From: Erigeron canadensis
Lineage: Eukaryota; Streptophyta; Magnoliopsida; Asterales; Asteraceae
Length of the DNA: 64,000 nucleotides
Direction of reading: 5' to 3'
Assembly (NCBI RefSeq): GCF_010389155.1
Contig: NC_057768.1
Span: forward strand, 611,501-675,500
Both the position numbers and the translations under genes were made by a program. The notes beneath the pieces were generated by a model. That model ran no database searches and was not told where the DNA came from. It saw only the letters and a program-made list of their open reading frames with translations. Shown piece after piece: positions 33,480-47,200 of the stretch. How positions within the stretch are numbered: position 1 is the first letter of the stretch; each line of letters begins with the position of its first letter.

Positions 33480-34575
33480 TGCCATCTGGATTATGGAGGT
33501 GTTCAACCACTGATAAGTGGTCCCCAACTAAATACTCATATTTGGCCATCTAGAATAGTGAAAGTAAATTGTTTAGATATTTTGTTTGAACTTCATTTTT
33601 GTTTAATTATTAAACGTATGTTATATGTTTATTTGTTATTAAGTGATTCCACTGTATTTTATCAATCATTTGCTAATTTTATAAACATAATAATGAAAAT
33701 AAAATTTAATTTATAACGGGGTATAAAATGACCAAAATGTATAACCTTAAATTCTAATTATTATTAGGAGCAATTTGAATTAATGATGCTAAAATTTGTT
33801 TAAATTATGACTTTTGTGTTAAAATTTGGTTTTATTCTAACGTTAAAACTTAATATTATTCAACTTATGTTGTTTAAGTTAGAGTTTTTTGGAAATTTTT
33901 TTTATTAAATGTGTACTTTTTCAAAAATCCGGTCTGACTCCGGTTCAACCGATCCGACCGGTCCGATCAGTAAAATATTGTGAAACCGGTTCAGTGTCCG
34001 GTCTGGTTTTCAAAACATTGGACTATACTCCAGAAAATCCCTCCATTATTAGGTTAATAAGCCCATAAGGTTTATGCATGTAACAATGATTTATAATAAA
34101 AAAATCCTACATCCCAAACTTCCTTCTATAACAAACCTTTAAATTTAGTAACGTATTACGAGTATGGGGTTTGCTAAATTGTTTGTACATTTACCATTAA
34201 AATTAGGGCGCGGACTTTTAATATGAAAGGTACAAATTTTTTTATGCACGTTAAATACAGCCCTTAGGGCTGTATTTAGTATTTCCCTACGAGTATTATA
34301 TTATACATGGTAACTCAATTTTATTGAAAGGGTTTTTTTTTTTTTGAAAGGCAGCAACATGGTAACTTAATTAGTAGAGTATAATAAGGAATTAATTGGT
34401 GGTCAAGGAATCAAAGTTTTCAAAAGTGGTAGTAGCAGCAGGGTCGTTATTTAATTGGTAGATTATTACTCGATTCATTCAAAGAGTACGTTTAATTAAT
34501 TGTTAGATATCACGCGTACGTATGTACGTGCAGTTAAATCAATTAAAAATCATCAATCGATCGAAAATAATAATA
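33480..34575. other. Intergenic with MITE-like remains and a palindrome
   Basis: No gene. About 33930-34015 holds CCGGTC/GACCGG-rich sequence, a TIR-type MITE pattern. A perfect 13-bp-arm palindrome (TAAATACAGCCCT, centre T) sits at 34252-34278. The end of this stretch is the promoter of the F-box gene at 34576. Confidence 0.5.
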
Positions 34576-35831
<1,256 letters not shown>

Positions 35832-36088
35832 GGAGGTGCGTTGTTGATCATGTTACAATAATCGAGCCAGCCAGCTCTGGAGCGTGCAAGTAAGGTGCGA
35901 AGATCGATCAATATGTCTATGCAGATGATTTAATTATTGTGTTTGGGATTCAGTTTTTACAGCATTAATAATAATATCGTCACTTACGGTTGTAACTGTC
36001 GAGATATATGAATTTTTTTTTCCTAATATTATTCAAAGAGTGAGGGAGTGAGGGGTTATATATAGTCATTTTACAACAAATAATATAT

Positions 36089-36294
36089 AAGTAACCGCTA
36101 GCCCCAATACCTCGACGGTGTATGGGGAGGTTAAGATTTAGGCAGACCTTACCTCTACCTAAGTAGAGAGACTGCTTCCAGTTTCTACCTAAATGGTAGA
36201 AAAGGCCCTCCAACCTTTGCATGGGATGAGGATCGAACTCATGACCTCTGTCTCCAGAGACATGGTGTTTACCACTGATCCAACCATGCTGCTT
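36089..36294 (-). mobile_element. tRNA-derived SINE with 11-bp target duplication
   Basis: Flanked by AAATAATATAT at 36078-36088 and 36295-36305. On the minus strand it begins near GGTTGGATCAGTGGTAAAC (pol III A-box-like) and then GAGTTCGATCC (B-box-like) about 35 nt later, followed by a 3' body with GGAGGGCCTTTTCTACC and CCCATACACCGTCGAGGTAT. A second copy lies at 43085-43285. The paralogous flank near 38215-38250 lacks it (empty site). Confidence 0.85.
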
Positions 36295-36305
36295 AAATAA
36301 TATAT

Positions 36306-37384
36306 CCTTATATATATATTAATTTTACTTGTATAATTTAGGATTACAAGTAGATTAGAATGCCGTTGTAAAATTAAAATAAAGTAAAACTAATACGGAG
36401 TAAAACAAAAAGTTTTCCTTCACTGAAAATCATTGTGTATCATGGAAATCGTCGTGCATCAAAATATTAACTTGTGTTTTGTGAATGTCCGTACATTAGT
36501 TTTATCATGATTTAAGGGTCAAGATCGCTCTTGTTTTATTTTAATACTTGTTTTACAATAACCAACTCTAATAGAAGTACTGGTAATATCCTTAATACAG
36601 GTCAGCCTAACTACCTTAGACTTGAACTTGAAAATCCTTCGCAATCCTTCATGGAGGTCTTCAATTCTTTGATAGCGATCATTTAGTGATCGATGGCGAT
36701 CATTGCTCTCTGTTTTTCTAACCATATATATAACAAAATTAGTGTTTAGACCCGTCCGATGGATGGGTAGTTTCAAAATATATTAATCAAAAACATGAAC
36801 ACAGTCATATCATTATCAAGATTAAGTTCTCCCGACATATAGCCTTTGAATGAGATTGCTCTAGTTTCAAAACAATATAGTTCTGTTTTTGTTGGCAATA
36901 TGCATTCTTATAAAGGCAAGCTCTTTTTTTTTTTAAGAGCATACAACATAGGCGGTATCAAAGTACATGCATATACCATAATCTAGCTATTCAAATATCA
37001 AATATACGTTTTATGTCTTATATATATTATAGATGATTAGAGTAACAGTATAATTCAAGCAACCATCAATATGACTAACATCATAAGATAATCAATAAAA
37101 AGCTAAAGAATAAACATACAAAAAATAACTCCATATAAATATTGATTCTAATTACCCTCTTTTTTCCAACTTTAGTTATATTCTAAAAGTGTACAGTAGA
37201 TAATTTGAAAAATACATACCAATTCATCAATATAGACCATCACAAACGTTTTTATTTTATTTGGGTTATTCCATTCCGAAACAGTTCATACATACAGAAC
37301 ACGAAGTTGTAGATAATGGTTAACATTTATTTGCTAAAGATCTTCAAGATACCACAAGATCATAGACACATTATAAAATCATTA
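36306..37384. other. Intergenic with a small repeated gene-like fragment
   Basis: At 36519-36776 the minus strand reads MVRKTESNDRHRSLNDRYQ... with a donor-like AAG/GTAGTT. A diverged copy lies at about 38300-38430, each lying downstream of an F-box 3' end, so it belongs to the duplicated F-box segment. Function unknown and probably non-functional. The rest is AT-rich. Confidence 0.4.
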
Positions 37385-37520
37385 TAGCTCCGTTACCGAT
37401 TCTCTACTTTTGCTTGATCAATGATCGGATACCTTAACCATAAGGGATTAAGGGGTGGTTGATGTTACAAGTGATAAGGTTTGGAGCGTGCAAGTAAGGT
37501 GCGAAGATCATCAATATATA
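37385..37520 (+). pseudogene. 3' fragment of an F-box gene
   Basis: Matches the last coding bases and 3' flank of the gene at 34576: CTCCGTTACCGATTCTCTAC, then GAGCGTGCAAGTAAGGTGCG. The 3' flank resumes at about 38122 after a Helitron. No upstream coding sequence remains. Confidence 0.8.
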
Positions 37521-37536
37521 TATATATATATATATA

Positions 37537-38121
37537 CTAGTCCTAATACTCGTACGATGTACGGTAGCTATATATATTGTATCATAAATTTTTTTTAATA
37601 TGACTCATACATGATTCGTGAATATGAATTAAATTGTGGTTAAAGTAAATCGATGATCGAAGCTAAATTATAATGAACAATAATGATAAATATATTATAT
37701 GTTTAGTTAGAGTTTTGGATTTATCGTAAAGTTTTAAATACACATCAAAATCAGAACTTGTAAGCATAATGGATGATAGCATATACCCTTGTGATTTCGT
37801 TTCGTAAACTCAAATTTTTAAAGTTTTCATGTTAATAACTTATTATTAAAATTAATATAAAGTAATAGGAATTGAAGAATTGAGAGGAAAAAAAACAATT
37901 TACTATTGAGAAAAACGATCGATCAAATAAGGTTATAATGTTTTTTTTTCTTAATAAATCAAGAGTTAGAGTTTAATTTTAAATTTAATAAGAAAATTAA
38001 ATTTATATATAGCTAAAAAGAGCTAATTAAACAAAATAAATAAATTAAAAGGACACATGTCGATCAAGGATTACGTCATATGTCATTAAATGTGTCAATC
38101 TTGTTTTAATTTATTGGTAGA
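37537..38121 (-). mobile_element. Non-autonomous Helitron in F-box 3' flank
   Basis: On the minus strand it starts TC (38121-38120) after an A, as TCTACCAATAAATTAAAACA, and ends with a hairpin region CCGTACATCGTACGAG, then TATTAGGA, then CTAG (37540-37537) before host T. The insertion splits sequence that is continuous in the paralog at 35900-35945. 585 bp, no coding capacity. Confidence 0.85.
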
Positions 38122-38727
38122 TGCACATCGATGATTTAGTGTGTTTGCGATTCAGTTTTTACTATTGTAACTGTTGAGATATATGAGTTTTTCATAATAT
38201 TATTGAAAGTGTTCTGGGTTATATGTAGTCAATTTACAACAAATAATATTAAAATATTAATTGATTAATTATGAGATATACTATGACTAGGATAGTATAC
38301 CTTGATATGGACCTACCTTGTACTTGAACTTAGAAAATTGTTCCCAATGCTCCATGGAGGTTTTCAATTCTTTGATAGACAGTCAGTGGCGATCGTCTTA
38401 TGCTCTTTTGACCATGTGTAACGTCTTAATTATGCTTCTTGTTCTAACCATAGAATAAAATTATATGGACATGACATACATACATATCAATTCATTCAAA
38501 GTTTTTGTAGTAAAAGGATTTACATCCATGGAGGTAAAATTCTTCCCAATATCCATGGAGGTCTTTTTGATAATTGTTTCGTTTATCCGGTCGTAAACTT
38601 GGTATTAAACTAGTTACTTATTTATGTTGTATCGCTATTAAAATTCTTTTTATGTGAATTAAGAATTCTTTTAAAAACAATACCATAACAACATCCAAAA
38701 GTCTCGAGTGATATATATATTCTCTGC

Positions 38728-39082
38728 ATGGTACCCGCGCAATGCGACGGTCGTTGTGGCGGCAACGAGTGGTTGTAGGGGCCACTTTTGGTGGTGGAGG
38801 TGGTGTCGAGTGGTGTAGATAATTGATGTAAACGTAACTAATGTAAAAGGTTAATGGAGATACTTTGAATAAATGACTGATATTGCAATTTAATCATTAA
38901 TTGTATTTCAGATAATTTATGCATATCTTTTAAACATAGTTGGTTTATTTAATAAATAGTATTAAATTATAAATTAGGTGTATAGAGGAATTAGGATTAA
39001 AATATAAGGGTATTTTGGGTATTAAAAAGTGTTGAATTTCCTAAAATAGGAGAGGTCAATATGTTTTATAAAAGGTTATAGA
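38728..39082 (-). mobile_element. Degraded Helitron
   Basis: Read on minus: 5' TC (39082-39081) after A, TCTATAACCTTTTATAAAAC; 3' region GCATTGCGCGGGTACCATGC with the terminal CTAG lost to mutation. Interior matches the copy at 23149 (TAATTGATGTAAA-type sequence). Confidence 0.6.
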
Positions 39083-39084
39083 TT

Positions 39085-39380
39085 AGGGAAAAGTATCTAT
39101 GTGTGCATGTAACTTGTAACCAACTACTATTGTATGAAAGAAACTTTAGTGGAGTTCATTGTATGGCAGTAACCTGCTAAAACTGAACGAATCGTGTAAG
39201 AAATCAACGTGGCACCACCATGCATCTGATACATGGCCCAATGAAAGACCTCCACATCAGCTTGTTTACACGATTCATTCAGTTTTAATAGGTTACTTAC
39301 ATACAATGAACCGAACTAAAGTTTATTTCATACAATAGTAGCTGGTCACAAGTTACATACATATACAGATACTTTTCCCT
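39085..39380. mobile_element. Fold-back MITE with ~115-bp terminal inverted repeats
   Basis: Begins AGGGAAAAGTATCTATG and ends as the inverse of AGGGAAAAGTATCTGTATA. The two arms match for about 115 bp (CTACTATTGTATGAAA, AAAACTGAA(C/T)GAATCGTG). The centre carries GTGGCACCACCATGCATCTG. Flanking bases do not form a perfect target duplication. Confidence 0.8.
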
Positions 39381-39522
39381 ATAAATAAAGCCAAGATTTT
39401 AAACCAAAGGGAAAAAAATTTAAATGAAAGTTTCCAATATACTAGTTAGAAATAAAAAATGGAAAAAACGTACTGTAGCCATATATATATATATATATAT
39501 ATAGGGTGCTAGTTTATAATTA

Positions 39523-39781
39523 CGAGAGATAGTGCCCGCGTTGCGGCGGTGAGATGGTGAAGGTGATAGGTCAAGTCATAGAATATGATAGCCAAATGCC
39601 TTAGCCGTACGGGCTCGGATTTAAAAATTCGTCGAAAGTATATCGAATGACATCTCTAATGAAATATCATGAAATTATAAGAACGTTTAAATAGTGAATA
39701 AAGAATATGAGTATTTTGGATAGTTCAAATTATATTTTCTATAAAAGAAAATGACAAAATGTTTTATAAGATAGCATTAGA
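39523..39781 (-). mobile_element. Short Helitron (CTCG-ending family)
   Basis: Minus strand: TC start (39781-39780) after A, TCTAATGCTATCTTATAAAA; 3' hairpin region CCGCCGCAACGCGGGCACTA; CTCG end (39526-39523) before T. Same family as 4336-5214, internally deleted. Confidence 0.65.
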
Positions 39782-39928
39782 TCGAGAGATTAGGAATTAA
39801 TTGGAATCAAAGTTTCCAAAAATGGTAGCAGGGTCGCTAATTTAATGAATTAGTGGATCGGTGGAAGGAAGGAAACATAGTTATTATTAATTACATATTG
39901 GAATTGTATATGGGATATATATATATAT

Positions 39929-40604
39929 ATATAATTATTAAAACAGAACAGTAGTAATCCTAGCTTTCTAAAGTCATCTACAAACCTTAAGCCATGTTAA
40001 TATATTGACACGTAGGATTTTATCATATGTGACATGTTTATATTTTTTTTTACAATATTTATCTTATATTTATATATTCAAAGAAAGGAAAAAATTTCAA
40101 ATCCCATAAATATAATATATTTCATTAAATCCCGTACAAGATATATATAAAAAGAGAAACTATATGTATTTCATTAATTAGATTCAATTTTATAAAGTAA
40201 ACATAACTCCTCTACTATATTGAAAAAAAAATTGACATACACGTTATTTTTTTCCATCGATTGAGTAGCTACAACAAAAATTGGTGTGTTCACTAATACA
40301 AATTTTTTTTAATGAAACACTCAACCATAACTCAAAAATATGATAAAAAATAATACCTTTGATCAATATTCAAATTGATTTTTCTAATATACTCTGATCA
40401 AAGTTTTACGGTACAATAGATATTGTTCATGGATACTATTAAGATAGATTTTATTATTAGATTTTAAACATGTTCAATTACTTTTACATTTTTTATTTGA
40501 TATATAAATGATGTTTATTTTAAGTTTTGTTGATTATCAATGTCAACATTAAAAGTTTTAAAATTAAAATCACTTTAACAACTGCACATCATGCGGGTAA
40601 AAAA
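39929..40604 (+). mobile_element. Probable Helitron
   Basis: Starts near ATTATTAAAACAGAACAGTA, and near the end has GCACATCATGCGGGTAAAAA followed by CCTAT, a likely mutated CTAG terminus. The start is in a TA run, so it is approximate. A second similar 5' end begins near 40628 (TATTAAAACAGTAAGAATCC). Confidence 0.45.
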
Positions 40605-41779
40605 CCTATACATATATATATATATATATTAAAACAGTAAGAATCCGAACGATTCTAGAGATCTTCGATTTGAAGTTAGCTTATAACATTGCCACATATG
40701 ATAAATCTTATGTGGCATCTTTATTTTTTTTCACGATATTTATTTATTTATGAAATAAAAAATATTAAATATATTGGCACATAATAATATAAAATTTTGG
40801 AATGTATATATCTTATATTTTATTATAGAGAGAAGTTATTATATTACCTATCGAATATATATAGCAAATTATTTTCTTACTTAAATATAAAATCGTATCG
40901 TAGCTTCTCAAATCTTCAATTTGAGAAAAACATATCAACTCATTATGTGCTTTGTTACAAGAAATCAAAGTTTGAAAGATAGATATATTTGGAACACTTT
41001 TCACCAACTTGAAACGATGATACAATCATGTCTATTAATATAATATGTTCATAATTTATGAAACCATGGTACAATCATGTCTATTAATATAATATGTTTA
41101 TAATTAATATAATATGTTTATAAGTCCTAAGTATAGGATTGTTTTTTATAATGTAATTAATTATATGTTTACATAACTCGTGTTAAAAGTTTTGTTTGGA
41201 TGCCGGCCAACTCATTTTAGGTTTTCATTTTAAAGAAAAATGAAACGCCACTTGAAGTGAGGTTTCATGAGTTTTTAGTTTGGATGAATTATTTAATAAT
41301 TAAAAACTACATATATACCTCTTAAGGTTGCAGCTAAAATTATAGTATAAAATAACTCTAAAAAATGAAAGTTCTAACTAGCAACTTTGCCTAAAAGATA
41401 TAACTTAAAACTAAAATATAAACTACAACTACTTTTGTCAAATATACCTTATATTATATTATTTTTATTTATGTATCAACGAATAAACAATATATTAGCA
41501 TTATGCTTCTAAATTAAAGATAAACAAGATAAATAATACATTAGCATATACTACTAAATCGAAAAAACAAATTATTAATCATTATTGACGTCTACATTGT
41601 AAACTTTACCAACATCTAATTCAGTTATATTTTTAAATAAGCGACTAGCTAGCTTATTCGAATAAAAATAATACGTACGTATCTTTTTGGTTTTTTAAAT
41701 TTTTGTTCGAAGCTTATATATAGGTCTACGTACGTACGTATTACAAAATGTTTTATTGGGATACTTGAGAGATCGAAGA
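40605..41779. other. AT-rich intergenic
   Basis: Helitron-like 5' sequence near 40628, then a short local duplication (ACAATCATGTCTATTAATAT at about 41022 and 41069) and AT-rich DNA without genes. ACGTACGTA palindromic runs at 41672-41681 and 41727-41741. Confidence 0.4.
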
Positions 41780-42480
41780 ATGTGTGACCACCACCACATA
41801 CCGATCGATAGAGATACAAATCGAGATTATCACAAGACTTGCTCAGTGATTCGCACAGCTCTAAGTTTGTTAAAGATCATACTCGTAATAGTCGACACAC
41901 GGCCAGCAGCAATTGTTTTTTGTTGAAAAAGGAAACGCATGCAAAAAGATATATAAACGACTCTTAATTATCGTTGGTTTGTAGATGATGATACTTAATT
42001 TCCCACAAAACAAGTCTATTCCGTTTCTTCCAAACAAGTCTATAGGTTCATGATATATGTAATGATCCGGTAGTAGTTGTGGACGGATTTATGTATAGTA
42101 TTGGCTTGTCTCTGAAGAATTGAAGGCTGCATGCATTTGTGTCATTCGATTTGACAAGTGAAGAACTCAAGCAAGTATACCTTCCAGATCAAGTTATCAT
42201 CCTGCGGTAAACGTATACAAATTTTTAAGTTTGGGAAGTCTCTTGCACGGAAATTAATGTAATCTCTCGTATCTATCTATATAAAGTATGGACAATAATG
42301 GAGAATGGTGCTTTTAAAAAGCTGCTCACCATTGGAATTTGTGGCGATCATCGTTCTTCGTATGTGAGCTCCATTATTGAATCATATGTGAGCTTCATTA
42401 CTGAATCTCTACTTTTGCTTGACCAGTCAATTAAATACGTTAACCGAAAGGAGTGGTTAAGATTAAGTGATGAGCCTTAT
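41780..42480 (+). pseudogene. Decayed F-box gene copy
   Basis: Starts ATGTGTGACCACC like the gene at 18690, keeps GATACAAATCGAGATTATCA, TGGTTTGTAGATGATG, GTGGACGGATTTATG and the 3' part (AAGTATGGACAATAATGGAG, GCTCACCATTGG). Large internal deletions and many frame breaks; the open stretch 42298-42540 is a remnant of the C-terminal domain. Confidence 0.8.
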
Positions 42481-42509
42481 ATGTTATATGCAGATATGAT
42501 TTATGAAAG

Positions 42510-42693
42510 GGGATTCCCTCAAATTATTTTTCAAACTTGACTCAATTTAGAGAAATCTTGAGTCTTAATTGAAAATTAAGAGATAAGATTCAAAGGTAAT
42601 CTTTGAAGCTAAGTTTGATTTTCAATCGATGGGCAAAATTACCCTAACATGACTCACATGACTAGTCATGTTAGGATAACTTGAAAGAATCCC
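42510..42693. mobile_element. Short MITE
   Basis: Ends GGGATTCCCTCAAATTAT and the inverse of GGGATTCTTTCAAGTTAT, 184 bp apart, with internal palindrome CATGACTAGTCATG. No clear target duplication. Confidence 0.5.
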
Positions 42694-43084
42694 TACCATG
42701 GTTTATTGGGTTCGCAATTCAGTTTTTACAATATTTACTCGTATAATAATAGCACAAGACTTTATGACATAATTGTGAAAGTTAGAACTACCAAATTTTA
42801 TATGATGTTACAATCTTGGCTTATGGAATTTCAATGCAAGCGTACAACACTACCCGATATTCATTATTCTTTTTTTTTTCTTCTTAATATCCGCATAGAT
42901 TGATTTTATACTTATGAAATTTTAATAATAAATTATACAATTTATTACCTTGAAAAAAAAAAAATTATAGCATTCGATACGTGTATTTCATGCCATCAAA
43001 TTAAGCAATTTTCAAATTAATCAATAATAGAAATATAAGTTATACAATAGGGAAAGGAAGAGAACTGCTCAGTGCCGTTTTTCA

Positions 43085-43285
43085 CGAGTTTTGAACCCCA
43101 ATACGTCGACGGTGTATGGTGGAGGTTAATTTGTAGGCAAACCCTACATCTACCTAAGTTGAGAAGCTGCTTCCATGTTCTACCTAAATGGTAAAAAAGG
43201 CCCTCCAACCTTTGCAGGATTAAACCCATAACCTCTATCTCCAGAGACCAAGGTGTTTACCACTGATCCAACCAAGATGTTCCCA
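43085..43285 (-). mobile_element. Second copy of the tRNA-derived SINE
   Basis: Aligns along its length with 36089-36294 (GTTGGATCAGTGGTAAACACC on minus, GGAGGGCCTTTTTTACCATT, CACCGTCGACGTATTGGGG). More diverged; the B-box region is changed (GGTTTAATCC). Flanks do not show a clear target duplication. Confidence 0.75.
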
Positions 43286-43314
43286 TAATTTTTGAATATT
43301 TATATTTGATATGG

Positions 43315-43490
43315 CCGACAATTTAATGTTATTTTACATATAAAACGAGCTCAATCCTCTAAACTTATTGACAAGTCGAGCTCAAGCTCAACTCATAAAG
43401 CTTGAAATGATTCAAACTTGTTCTGAAGTTCTTTACAATTGACCAACTCAAGCTCAAGCGTTACTCATAATTTTTGAAACAATTCTCAGA
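43315..43490. repeat. Dispersed repeat, partner of 24280-24445
   Basis: Shares GCCGACAATTTAATGTTATT, TTATTGACAAGTCGAGCTCA and ACTCATAATTTT with the copy at 24.3 kb. Rich in GAGCTC/CTCAAGC. Probably an old DNA transposon fragment. Confidence 0.7.
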
Positions 43491-44201
43491 AGATAAATGA
43501 GCCGGGCTCAGGAAGCGCCAGTTGCGAATATGTGTAAACAAGTATAATAAACATGTTTGGTCATATTCCATCTTATAAACCTGACATATTTTTCTAAAAC
43601 CATATATTCAAACCATCAGAGACCTGTTGATTTGTCTTTACACTACATATAAATGGTAAAGAAAAAACCACAAACAAAAAGGATAAGTAAATAAAAAAAA
43701 GGTTGAATAAATTGAAAACTTACAACATGTTCAAGAGTTGAAATGGAATAGTAAAGCTAACCTTTGTACTAATTAATCTATAGGACAGCCCTGGATTTCC
43801 ATCAATAGCTGTTCCAACATTCCTAACAATAAACTCGAGAAAGATCCTTTCTATGTAATTCTAAAGTTACAAACACTTGAACTTTGTGTTGCTAAACAAC
43901 ATGTGACACAATTAAAAGGATCACACCCTCTATTTACACAACCCCCAATGTCTATATAAACTTCATACACTTGTTTACATTTTGACCTGAACCTTCTGCC
44001 CTTTCATTAACCAGCAAGATCAGACCATTTAAACACAAAGTCTGGTAGCAGTTATTCAGGGCTCACTTTCTGTGAAACAAAAAAAAGTATATAACAAGTC
44101 GGCTAGGGCATTTTATAAGATACGAACCATATGAATTCGATCTAGTAATGAACAGATGCGTACCTTGAAGTTTATGGACAATATTTGGCAGAATGTTTTT
44201 A
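43491..44201 (-). other. 3' UTR and downstream flank of the SIN3-like gene
   Basis: After the stop codon at 44204-44202 there is a convincing 3' UTR intron on minus: donor AAG/GTACGC beside 44164 and acceptor TTTCACAG/AAAG beside 44069. UTR end not determined. The remainder is AT-rich. Confidence 0.5.
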
Positions 44202-47200
44202 TCAAACCGTAGCTGCTAATAAGAATCTGTGAAATCGTTCTATTTTTCCCCGATTATGAGACGCTGTGGTTGATGATCCATCTCCTGTAAGATTTCTTAG
44301 TTTTCTTCTCACACGGAGGTAGTCTTCTGTATCAAGAACATAAGATATCTGCCCCGGAATTCAAACAATTAGATAGGAAATAAATTATACTGACAAACGC
44401 ACAGCCTGATTATCACACATCTCTTTCCCATTAAGCTATCTAATAATTAATTGAGGGAATTAGATAGGAAATAAATTATACCAACAAATGCACAGCCTGA
44501 TTGTCACATCTCTTTCCCAGTCAGCTATTTTATAATTGATCGAAGTAGAAATATCAACCCATTACGATAAAAGTTGGCCCATTGGGTAAGATTTAACTGA
44601 TAATGGATAAAAAGAGTAAAACTAAAATGTCGCTAACAACCTTGTAAATTTTTTTCTTGAAAGATAATTTGACCAACCTTCAATCATGGCTCTTGTTATC
44701 ATATAAAGATACCAATACTATATATTTGTGAAATAAACAGGTTGTGGACAGAACGGTATTGGTGGTTGAATCGAACCCACCACCCTATCCATCCTTCTGC
44801 CAATGACAAAGAACACTATCTTCGCAAGTGGATGTAGAAGATTCAAGTGTAAGAAAGCAAAAGAGGTAGGAATCGTTAGGTTATCATTATAAAATTTTTC
44901 TGTTTCTTTTTGTCACAATCTAGACTCTGCAAGAACCAAGTTCCGAATCATATGCTTGATGGCATGTACTATAGAAATGGAAGAATATGTGCATCCACGT
45001 CACTAGATAAACGAAAAATTCTGAGTTCTTATTATGCATGCAGAGTACAGATGAATACGTACCTTTGACGAGCTACAAGACATCTTATACTCCAACCCAT
45101 TGGTCATATGAGCCCCTTCCATGGCAGAGGATACGTCTAGGTCTGAAAATCGGCGTTTATTTCTGCACAAACATTAGAATTGGCATATCATCCTCTAAAA
45201 TTAGTTCAGCGATAGCTGATAGGACATAACATATAAATTGTACAAATAAATCTTAATATAATATACCGTTGCATAAAGATGCCAGTTTGCTTTCTTTCAG
45301 GAACGACTGATAGAAAATCATTGTGAAGATAAGCTGCAAAATTAGGATCCACAGAAACTGCGACCACTTCATGCTTTTCATTCCCATCATCCATCAGCTG
45401 GATGGTTAAACGAGATGGACCAGATGACTGCAGAATACAAAACATTAAATGACTTAAGTAAAAAAGAACAATGGCTTATTTGCAAACCAATAATAAAGAA
45501 GACCTACACATTGGAATCTGTATATGCTTTCGTCATAAAGAAGGACATGTGCATTTTCGTAGTATACAGAATCAATGAATTTATCAGCTTTCCTAGATTT
45601 TTCATACTCGTATAGTTGAAGTAGTTTGTTGTCCATCTCATCACCAACAACAGTTTGAAGCTGCATCCAGAAGAGAGTATTTATAAGTCATCCCTTACAT
45701 TAAAAACATAATGTGGGAATGTAAGAGCAAATATAAGAGTATCATGCATGCAAACCTGTTTAACGAGTTTATAAATCAGCTTATCCAATGTAAATAACAC
45801 GTAAGATTGATTTCCTAAAATTTCCCGACAATCATCTTCAAATTTAGCATTGTCAGCAGATCCGTCGAGTAAACTATATAGAGCACTCATAAATCTACAA
45901 AGGACAGTAATAAAATATAGAGATCAATAAAGGATCTAACTACGTGAGTACAAAATAAGTATTTGAACTGAACCACCTAGAGTATATATCAGGAGGACAA
46001 GTTTCCTTTGAAGTTTTCCACTTCAATTCAGCAGATGCCGAATTGAGTTTAGCTGACAATAGCCTATCATATAATACCTGGAAGAAAAGGAAATTTCAAT
46101 CATGTGAGACATGTAGAAGTATGCTGGTCAGGGTGTTTGGTAAAAGGTCAAATAGGTTAAAAATAAATTCAGGTCAAAATGCATCAGCGCCCTTTGATAC
46201 TTTATTTTTGTTTCTTATTCCCGTAAGCAGCTACTACACACACACACACAAAGGGAATTTGTGAGGTTATGTTACACCACGAAATATGATTACAATAAAG
46301 TTACTATAATAGATATTCAAATACTTTCAGAAAACAATTTAAGAGGTTGTAGATTGTTTATGTAATGGGTGAGTTTTAATCTATTCCTGTAATTTCTTAT
46401 ATAACTATTATTGACTTTTTAACTATAACTGTTAGGAAAATATATACTACAAATACAAAATTTTAAATAAAGCAATTTACAATATTTAAAACATTCGGAT
46501 TAATAGACAGGTGACACTCAACTCATCATGGTTCAGTTAGCAATTAAAAAACTACACATTTAACCCTTCACATAGAAATAGCCCAAATGGACCATACTCA
46601 CAAAGTAAAGAAACTAAGAAAGAAATGTATTCTTACTTGATGAAGCCTAAAGAGCACATAAAAGCTATCATTTCCATAAAAAACATGAGAATCTTTTCTT
46701 TCTCCATCATATAAAGGAGATACTACACGTTTTGCCAACGGTTTTGCCGTTTGCAAAAACTGCTCCGATGGTGGCAACAACCCATCTCCGCCAACAAAAT
46801 TTGTTTCCTCTACCCCTTCAGCCTCTCCTTCACTTTCTGCTTTACCATCGACATCATTATGGTCACCATCTTCTTCAGGAGCCTCCTGTGAGCACTCATC
46901 AGCAGCAGACTCACTGCCCGATACATCAGCACTCTCAGAGACATTCACACTGTCCTCGTCATCAGCATCTCCACTAGCCCTGTAGCCAGTGCCCTCCACA
47001 CCAAAGTTAACATCATCAAAATCATTATTAGGTGACAACTCACCCTCTTCTTTCTCAGTTTTGGAAGGTTCGGCTGAATCTCCATTTGCCACTATGGACG
47101 ATCTTGGGATAGCTCGATGCTATAAATTAAAACGAATGTATATATATCACATAGAACAGAAAGAAAACTGAAACATATGAACATCAATGAACAGAAAACT

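Noticed and set aside
36230..36290. A functional tRNA gene on the minus strand
   Set aside because: A- and B-box-like motifs are present but no cloverleaf can be formed, and the unit has SINE body and target duplications.
46732..47171. Plus-strand frames over SNL exon 16
   Set aside because: Antisense shadows of the acidic coding segment of the SIN3-like gene.
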